From: Artemisia argyi
Taxonomy: Eukaryota > Streptophyta > Magnoliopsida > Asterales > Asteraceae
Direction: 5' to 3'
NCBI GenBank assembly: GCA_030686995.1
Contig: CM060692.1
Span: forward strand, 9,405,465 to 9,469,464
DNA: 64,000 nucleotides
The translations under genes and the position numbers were made by a program. Of the stretch, positions 56,634 to 64,000 are shown one piece after another. Below the pieces are notes generated by a model, which was not told where the DNA came from, searched no databases, and saw only the letters and a program-made list of their open reading frames with translations. Position 1 is the stretch's first letter. Each line of letters opens with the position of its first letter.

Positions 56634-57845
56634 ATGTCCAGTCAACCACCCCCGCACACCCCCCGCCGCCGCCGCCCCAAACCACCACCCCCACCACCGT
56701 CCCACCACCACCAAAACCCTAACCCTAACCCTAACCCTAACAGTTCACAATCCAATATAGACACAATGAAAACCGTCATAAACTCAGGCACACTCAACTC
56801 AATGACACACACTTGGCTCTCATCTTGGCTAACCACATTTAATAGCACTACTAATGAGTCTGACCATATTACAAACACTATTAGTAAGTTAGAGTTTATT
56901 CCGTTAGTAGACGGCACGTATACCTCGCTTTCGGAAGGCGTAATTTGGTTAAGTATCGATAAGGACTCGTTTCGCGCATTCGAGAAGCTTTACTCGAAGC
57001 TGCGTATCGTAGATAACGAGCTTTTGAATAGTAGTGATAGTGAGAGTGTGAGTGTGAGTGAGATGTTAGTTAGGTTAGGTGTTAGGCGTTTTTCGTTAGA
57101 CGAGGTTTTGGAATTAGTTATATTGCCGTTTATTTGCGATGAGACGACGCCTAGGGAAGTGATAGTCGAGTGTCTTTTGTTTGTTATGTTACGTTTAGAT
57201 GAGGTGACGAATAGGGATGAGATTGTTTCACGTTTGTGTAAAGATGGATATGTTTGGACTAGTGACGGGTGTAAGCGTTTAGGTGAAGTGGATGTTCATT
57301 TTGGGAAGGAGTACGGGAATTTGGTTGATATGGGGAAGTTGGTAAGTGGGACGGAGATGAAGTGGTACGAGGTTGACGTGGGGTATTTGGAACATGAGGT
57401 TATAAGGTCGTCGCCGGATGGGAAGATGAAGTTGAGAAAGTTTTTGGAGAAACTGGGAGTGACGGATTTTGTTAAGATAGTGAAGAAGGATATTGAGGCG
57501 AAGCGTGAGAATGTGCGTAAGTATAAGACGTTAGATTACGATTCTCAGGAGTTGAAGCGTTTGTTGTCACATGTGTCGTTGAATGGTGATAGGGAAAAGG
57601 GTAGGTATTTTTTAGAGGTGATTGATTCGTTATGGGTTGAGTATTTTAGTGAGAAGAGTACGAGTTTTGGTTACGTTGATGGACGAAAGAAGGCGTTTAA
57701 GTGTTCTATTAAGGAAATATTTCAGGGTGTTCGGTGGTTGGCTTCTAGTATGGATGATCAACTTCACTTTCCGAAGGATTTGTACTATAACTGTGAAAAC
57801 GTTCGGAAAGTTTTTGGTGACCTAGCGCCTTATGCTATTCCAAAG
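56634..57845 (+). CDS. NOV-like: NO VEIN-like gene, exon 1
   Basis: 404 codons from MSSQPPPHTP. Residues 1-40 are Pro/Arg/His-rich with NPNPNPNPN encoded by CCCTAA repeats. It then runs into the EFIPLVDGTYTSLSEGVIWL and LEHEVIRSSPDGKMKLRKFLEKLGVTDF blocks. Donor AAG|GTAGTT at 57845/57846; reading on past this gives only KVVYFY and a stop. Confidence 0.85.
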
Positions 57846-58160
57846 GTAGTTTACTTTTATTGATTACGGTTTTCATTTATCGTATTCTATTTGGTATCCT
57901 TTTAGACGTCTTGCATCTTACATTATAGGATTACCGTCTTAGTGTTCCCATGTTGATAGTTTTGACTGAAGGTTTACAATCCGTATTATGACTTGGTACT
58001 AAGTACCTTCAAAATGAACAACTTGGTCCGACTAAACACCTATGTGGGCGTACATGTGTAATTGGTTTTCTAGACTGTGACGGGTGTGATTGGTCAACAT
58101 TTTTTTACCCGTAACATTTTTTAAGTCTACTTTATGTATCTACTTGTTGTCGTTAAACAG

Positions 58161-58270
58161 GTTAACAATGTGAAGTTAGCAAATTACATTGGGTTAAAAA
58201 GTACAGTAACTCTTGATGACGCTTTATCAGTTCTCGAACTTTGGAGAAAATCCGAGAATTTCAAGGCCAG
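58161..58270 (+). CDS. NOV-like: NO VEIN-like gene, exon 2
   Basis: Acceptor TTAAACAG|GTTAAC, donor GGCCAG|GTATCA. Encodes VNNVKLANYIGLKST...LELWRKSENFKA, 36 codons plus two bases, continuing IPK| of exon 1. Confidence 0.8.
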
Positions 58271-58344
58271 GTATCACTAATGTGTTCGTTTTAGGAGTAT
58301 GTGTCTAACATGTTTGTTAACGGTTTGTGATTTTCAATTATCAG

Positions 58345-58741
58345 TATATCCGACATGTCAAAGTTCTACACATATATATGGAAGGAGATGAGTATCTCAA
58401 AGCAGAAGATAGTCGGGAATTTGCATTCTCAAGCTTTCATATTTGTTCCTTACTCGTTTGGTTCTAAGCTAGAAGAGATATCTGGTTTATTCTTATCTCC
58501 TAATGAAGTATATTGGCATGATTCTACGGGTTTAATGGAGCAAACAAAGTCAACTCGTCCTCAGTTTGACCAAAATGCGGCTCATAGTCCTTTCAGCAAG
58601 ATGTTATGCAATATTTATCCCGACCTTCATGATTTCTTCGTTGATGAGTTTGGAGTAGATGATAATCCTCCGCTCATTTGCTATCTTCAGTTTTTGCGGC
58701 AGTTGTCAAGTGGGAGTTTACCATCACTGGCAGCTAAAACA
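58345..58741 (+). CDS. NOV-like: NO VEIN-like gene, exon 3
   Basis: Acceptor AATTATCAG|TATATC, donor AAAACA|GTGAGT. Completes the split codon (AG|T, Ser), then ISDMSKFYTYIWKEM, FIFVPYSFG and EVYWHDSTGLM, motifs shared across the family. Ends at LPSLAAKT. Confidence 0.82.
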
Positions 58742-59212
58742 GTGAGTACTGTGAAATCCTTTATGTGTTTAGTATAATTACAAAGCTATAGTATTACAAT
58801 AATAAGCTTATATTTGGATAAAGGGAATTAGGAAGTTGTACGCTTTATAAAAATTCACTTTCAATGACTTGCAACCTGTTTAACCCGCTAATTTGCTAGT
58901 AGTTCATTTGTTAATATGACCCGTTTGAGAAAAAAACATAACCAAATTGACCCATTTACATGGAAATGGTGTTATTAACCCCATTTTTTCACACATATTC
59001 TCTAGGAGGCTGTAAACACTTAAATATACTTTCGGCGATATTTAAACCCGTTCAAATCTTTGCATTTTCCAACTTATGTTTTTTTTAAGTTTGCTGATCC
59101 AATTTATTATCAATAATCTATCTCCCGAATAGAACTCTTTTAAGTTGAAATTGCTCTCTTTACTAGATACCAGTGGCCTTGTTCACGGTTCTTTATATAC
59201 ACAATGTGTTAG

Positions 59213-59530
59213 GTTTTTCAAGTTTTCGAAAAATGGAGTGATGGATTGGACTCTGGGGTTTTGAGATCCGATGATATTGACTACTTGAAAAAAAGGATGG
59301 AGGAAAAGGAAATGAGGATCCTTCCAACTGTGCGAGATAAGTGGGTTTCTTTAAATCAATCATTTGGTCTCGTATGTTGGTGTGACGATGAGGAGTTAAA
59401 AAAGGATTTTCAGAACTTGAACAATGTGAATTTCCTGTGTCTGGGGAATCATACTACTGAAGAAAAACAATTGTTTCAGGATAAGGTTTCTGTTTTATTT
59501 CGGAAGCTGGGAATTACTTCACTTTCTGAG
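59213..59530 (+). CDS. NOV-like: NO VEIN-like gene, exon 4
   Basis: Acceptor GTGTTAG|GTTTTT, donor CTGAG|GTACTC. 106 codons, VFQVFEKWSDGLDSG ... LPTVRDKWVSLNQSFGLVCWCDDEELKKDF ... LFRKLGITSLSE, in phase 0 on both sides. Confidence 0.82.
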
Positions 59531-59943
59531 GTACTCTCTTTTGCTCTCTCACATACACATACCTCACGCCAACAGTTACCACTTACCACTATTGTGGCAA
59601 TATAGGCGGGTTGGGTAACAGGACAAATCGGGAAATAGTGAATACCGGTATGGTTTTGGTTCGTGTTGGGTCGATCTGGCAAGTATTTTTTTGTCCACTT
59701 TTTCAGTATAATTATTTTAGATAATAGTAAATAAATAAATAATTAACTACATTTTAAAATTGTAAATCTCACTCTTTATAACATAGCTAATTATGTTTAA
59801 ACAATTAAGGAGACCCGTTTGATCTGTCTGACCCATTTGAACCGTTTCCATTTTAGCTCAGCTTAAATATTTACCGTTGGGACAATGTCATATTGAAAAG
59901 TGAAGTATGTTGTACCATTCATTTTTTATTATGTCTTCTGCAG

Positions 59944-61071
59944 GCTGTGACTCGTGAAGTAATATACGATGGCTTATCAGATAGTAGTTGCAAAACTTCA
60001 TTGGTAAGCTGGGCTCTTCCATATGCTCAGCGCTTCATTTATAGCAACCATCAAAATGAATATTCTCAGCTCAAACTGTCCAGATTTAAGAAGCTAACTT
60101 GTCTGAAAATTGTCGTGGTGGAGAAGCTGTTCTACAGGAATGTCGTAAAAAGATTTGGAATTGTATCTAATAAGCGATATGAATGCAGTTGTGTCCTAGC
60201 AGACAATGTCTTGTATGCAACCCTTAAATCTGATTCCCAGACTCTCTTTATGGAACTTTCTCGTTTTCTACTTGATGGAATTCCCGAATTGCTCTTATCA
60301 GATTTAAAAAATTTCTTGGACATGATTACTACAATGAAAGAATCAGGTTTCACGGAGGAGCAACTGGAGTCTTATATTAAGAATGTCCGAAACCTACCAT
60401 TGCTCCCAAATGAAGAATCACAGTGGTCTGTGTTATCCATGCCATCCCCTGTCGATGATAAGAATACACCGACCACAAACTCGGGGTTGTCACTTGATGA
60501 TGTAAATACTCCAAAATCTACTCCTAAGAAGTTTGATAATGCATCAAAGACAAAACCAGTTGATACTGATGAAATGAGACAGAAGGTTACAGAAGAATCA
60601 ATTGAAAGTCCAGCCTCAACGACACCTTCAGTGATTTTGGAAGCAGATGAAGCCTTAAAAGATCAATCAGGTACTGGAATCGATACACAGTTTGCTAAAT
60701 TGAAGATTGGTTTCAAAGGTCAATCAGATCATGGAAAAGGTATTGTTTCTTCTGATGTAAATGCTGGATTCTCTTCAATAAACGCTGAGATAGATCGGCT
60801 AAGTTTGGGCACAGTCACTACACAACAGGTCGATGGGGTCAAAGAATCGGGTCAATTGTATGATATTGTTGTAAAAGGTAAGAGTATTATCAATGAAGAG
60901 GAAGCAGCCAAGATTATTGAGGGTATTAGGCGAGAAGAATTTGGGTTGGATCCAGCTTTCTCGGCTATAGAGGAGAGCGTTCTGAAGAAGCAAAATGCTC
61001 GTTTAGGAAGAGCACTACATCGTCTTTCTGTAGATTTGTATTCTCAAGACTCACATTTTCTACTTGAACTT
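59944..61071 (+). CDS. NOV-like: NO VEIN-like gene, exon 5
   Basis: Acceptor TTCTGCAG|GCTGTG, donor GAACTT|GTAAGT. 376 codons: AVTREVIYDGLSDSS and SWALPYAQRFIY, a Ser/Thr/Pro/Asp-rich linker (about 60430-60850), then INEEEAAKIIEGIRREEFGLDP and LGRALHRLSVDLYSQDSHFLLEL leading into the ATPase domain. The frames beyond 61071 are intron read-through. Confidence 0.83.
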
Positions 61072-61151
61072 GTAAGTGCATCCTTTTCACGTGCTTACAT
61101 GTTATTCTTTTCATGTTTATCTTATGTTGTGCAACACTTTCTCATGTTTAG

Positions 61152-61310
61152 ATTCAAAACGCTGATGATAATGCGTACCCATGTGATGTGGAGCCTACTA
61201 TGACGTTTATTCTTCAAGAAACAGGCGTTATAGTCCTGAATAATGAACAAGGATTTTCCGTTGAAAACATAAAAGCACTTTGTGATGTTGGGAATTCAAC
61301 AAAGAAGGAA
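61152..61310 (+). CDS. NOV-like: NO VEIN-like gene, exon 6, truncated
   Basis: Acceptor TGTTTAG|ATTCAA. Encodes IQNADDNAYPCDVEPTMTF, then VIVLNNEQGFSVENIKALC and DVGNSTKK, i.e. the N-box and G1-like box of the GHKL fold. Homology ends by GAACCT at 61308-61316; downstream CCTAGTTCTTGGGAGGCAACCC is retroelement-like and gives a stop after about 30 more residues. The G2 (lid) motif and everything after it are missing. Confidence 0.82.
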
Positions 61311-63099
61311 CCTAGTTCTTGGGAGGCAACCCATGTTTTGTTTGATTGTTATTTGCTTCCGTATGCATGCTTTATTTTTATTGTTGGTAGATCATGTTTC
61401 TAAACTAAATAGTGGAAATACTTTACTTTGTTGTTTTGGCCTAGTCTTAACTCCACCTAAAAGTATTTTTGCAAAAGATAAGTGTAAGGGAAAACCCCAA
61501 ATATGTTTTTAAGAAACAAACCGATCATGATTCTCCATAATAATAAATGAACATGTGTATTCGTATTTGTTAGAGTCAAATGCTTGTATTGAGTCATAAT
61601 GAAATTTTGCAGGATTTTCCAGGAAGTAGGACCAAGTTTTTCCAGAAATTTTCCGGAAACTTAACATAAAAATTTCTGCAGGTCAATTCTGACGGCGTCA
61701 GGAGTTTACTCTTGACGGCGTCAGGTGTAAAAATCTGGAAATTTTACCGGTTTTGTTTTTCTAACGGAGTCTTATGGTTTTTGGGAATTATTAAGTTTTA
61801 TAATCTCCAGGAGATCTGCAAACTTCATTCCACAAGCATTATATCTTATTTTGTTTTCTAGGATTTAGTAGCTTATATAGGATGCCGTCGATTTTACGCG
61901 AGGTTGTCTTGTCTATTTTGTCAGGTCTTACAGGTTATGTATGACAAGAAGATGATTTATATTCTGGATGGGAAGATTTGATTGTTCATTTTCTTGGAGG
62001 GAGATTTAACCTTGCCACCTTATTATCCATACCGAGCGAATCAGGGGAGTATTTGATTTCATTCTCTTTACTTTTTCACTTTTACATTCTTTACTTGAAC
62101 ATTGGGGACAATGTTCATCTTAAGTGTAAGGGGAGGGTAAAAAGATGATACCTTACATATACACTTTCGCTTGAGTTTGTTTTGTTTAATGGTAGATGTG
62201 TAATAAAACTATAAGAAATACTTGTTAGTGCAATTTTAGCGCCAAATTTAAATTTTTTTACAACATTTAGGAGTGAAACTTTAGCCATAGCAAGCGTCTC
62301 ATGGATAGGAGATTGTATGACTAGCACATAACCGTATATTCAGAAAAATTTTCCACCCAAATATGTGAGGTTCGCCTTTAGATTTGATAGGAAAAGCATT
62401 CATTATTAGTGCTTATGAGTGTACCGGTAGCATTTAGATTCTAGAACTTGCGTTAGTGATGCATCCCGAGACCGCTAGTGAGATTACATTCGTGTGGTAG
62501 GATTTATTACATGATAAGAGGCATTAGGATCACCCTTGTGTTAAACCCGTATTATGATTACTTGACCATTTATGTCATATTACTTGACTAGTTAAGTCAA
62601 CTAATTTTTCCCACACCCTTAGCGTTGTACTCATTTTTAGTACACGATACCCCTAGTACACCCCTCCGAGCCTATCTTTTCGTCTCTAACTTTAAGCATT
62701 TTACTTAAAGGAAGAATTTGTTACACCCCACTTAAATGTACAACCAAATCGCCTTAGCCTTACGTGTATGCGCTCATTTTTAGTGCATTATTGTTATTTG
62801 TTAAACCCTAGGTTAACTTTCTAATTGATTACATGGTTGCTAAGTCGAGTCATATCCTTGTACATATTGTTTTGGGACGATTGGGACTCATGGGTAAGTA
62901 CTTATTTTATGAAGTAATGGGGAAGAACATCACTTATTACCCCCATATGTACGTTAATCTTAAAAATGCTCAAAGTGTTTTGATTTTCTTAATTCGAGTC
63001 ACTAGATTAGTTAATTGTAAAGTATGTAAAGATTCTAGTGTAAGGGAAATGTTCATTCCCTATGATGTATTATTTTGGATGGTAGGGTAAGAATGTATA

Positions 63100-63141
<42 letters not shown>

Positions 63142-64000
63142 AAAAGAAAAAGAACATACGGAGATACCATCCCTTTTCATTCTATGTTTATTTTATGTTT
63201 TTGTTATTTTTCATTTATTAGCTTAAGTCGAGTCTAGTCTTGGCTTAGCAACGCCATATTGTACATGTAATTGACTAAAAGTGTTAACTCGCCACCAGTA
63301 AAACTTCCTTTATCCAACAAAACCGTGTATTTCATATCCCTACACCTAACGTTACAACCCTTTAAAAGACCTCTTTGATAGTTTATCCTAGGTGCTTACG
63401 CCATGTGGTGGAGGTTTGATCCTTTCCCAAGCCTATGGTAATCTATTTTGCTATGACAGGTAGTGAGAGATATCTTCCGTTTCCATATTGTAATTTATAC
63501 TTTATTACACCCGAGAGATGTGAGTATCTAAACACTATTTGTGAGGTGCTAGTATATGACCTCCGTGCTTGTCTATTGGTCTTTAGTGGAACGATTATTT
63601 GTTGTAATTACTTTTATATTAGTGTTAAATGACCCCTAACTTGTATTTTGAGTAGAATAAAAGCGCATTTGCTTGAGGACAAGCAAATCTCAAGTGTAAG
63701 GGTATATGATGAGGCGAAAAATGATCCGTTTTTAGGGGGTCATTTAAGCCCGAATTCAACTTTATTTGATCAAATATTGCCCTAAATCGTTTCTTTTGTG
63801 ATTTTAGGTACTTTGGGAGTGAAATCTGGAAAAGGAAGCAATTCGGACGTTTTTGGAGCATAAAAGTGAAGAAAACGCCAAAGTCTTAATTTTTCATGCT
63901 GGGAACAGTAGGTGACGGCGTCAAGAGTAATTCCCTGACGGCGTCAAGAGCAAAATTCCAAGACGACCCAGTACAGATTTGACGGCGTCACGAAGGTAGG
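61311..64000 (+). mobile_element. Tat/Athila-like Ty3 element, 3' interior and LTR start
   Basis: Opens with TTCTTGGGAGGCAACCCATG, a phrase I associate with the non-coding 3' interior of plant Ty3 elements. ATTGGGGACAATGTTCATCT-TAAGTGTAAGG (about 62100-62132) and GAGGACAAGCAAATCTCAAG (about 63674) are two PPT-like marks. 63323-64000 parallels 6842-7683. The 3' LTR probably begins TGATGAGGCG at 63707 and runs off the window. No gag-pol is present. A39 tract at 63101-63139. Frames at 62115, 62833 and 63435 show no protein family. Confidence 0.65.
63913..63990 (+). promoter_or_regulatory. TGACGGCGTCA palindromes in LTR, right copy
   Basis: Perfect copies at 63913, 63936 and 63980; the first two are 23 bp apart, as at 7431/7454. 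Two more perfect copies lie at 61690 and 61713, again 23 bp apart. Confidence 0.5.

Larger units (their letters stand above)
56634..61310 (+). pseudogene. NOV-like: NO VEIN-like gene, six exons, 3' part lost
   Basis: Six exons, 3324 nt (1108 codons) join in frame with GT-AG introns. The product belongs to the plant NO VEIN family (Arabidopsis NOV, nuclear protein with an HSP90/gyrase-like GHKL ATPase domain, needed for auxin-dependent vascular patterning). Evidence: INEEEAAKIIEGIRREEFGLDP, ELIQNADDNAYP (ATP/Mg N-box), and VIVLNNEQGFS and ALCDVGNSTKK. After GNSTKK the family continues with a G-rich lid motif; here the sequence changes abruptly (about 61308-61316) to retroelement DNA. The N part (EFIPLVDGTYTSLSEGVIWL, LGVRRFSLDEVLE, KLRKFLEKLGVTDFV) resembles a block I associate with the region after the ATPase, so domain order looks unusual. 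Splice sites and frames are intact; whether the rest exists beyond 64000 is unknown. Confidence 0.75.

Noticed and set aside
56712..56746. Interstitial telomere repeat
   Set aside because: The unit is the CCCTAA hexamer, only four copies, in an open coding exon; plant telomeres are CCCTAAA.

Overview
The window is plant nuclear DNA, very probably from the Asteraceae. The Tekay-type Ty3 chromovirus polyprotein, the coiled-coil gag remnants of a Ty1/copia element and the LINE tail all look like families I know from Tanacetum, Artemisia and Chrysanthemum assemblies; this placement is from memory, not from a search. Almost everything is transposable-element sequence. One spliced host gene, a NO VEIN-like protein gene on the + strand, lies near the right end and is cut off by retroelement sequence.

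Layout. 1-6841: a complete but pol-less copia-type element with near-identical 340-bp LTRs, inserted in an older Tat/Athila-like Ty3 element (6842 to about 8620) whose LTR carries repeated TGACG-N-CGTCA palindromes. 8588-8920: a LINE tail. 9479-9799: two tandem units with snRNA-type RNA polymerase III promoters (USE and TATA box 26 nt apart), each ending in a T run; the second encodes a clear hairpin. 9800-11480: a 5'-truncated LINE on the - strand. 12220-14235 and 29631-31413: short tandem repeats arranged as large inverted arms around palindromic 21-bp repeats. 14236-29630: a decayed Tekay-type element with an internal head-to-head inversion (centre about 21310). 31414-52328: two Tekay-type elements (E1 on -, E2 on +) joined head to head in a palindrome of about 20.9 kb whose outer ends are exact LTR ends. 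53240-56311: a related LTR on the - strand carrying a 287-bp MULE-type MITE with a 9-bp target duplication, and a 39-bp tandem repeat. 56634-61310: six exons of the NO VEIN-like gene. 61311-64000: retroelement sequence of the same family as 6842-8620.

How it fits together. E2 keeps a 1520-codon gag-pol frame ending in a chromodomain, plus an extra coiled-coil ORF upstream of gag. Its 5' LTR has lost the promoter half, so it should not be able to start its own normal transcript. The two head-to-head structures could give hairpin RNA that silences the family. The host gene is broken inside its GHKL-type ATPase domain. The least expected item is the pair of Pol III-type units at 9.5-9.8 kb, which match no plant Pol III RNA I can recall.
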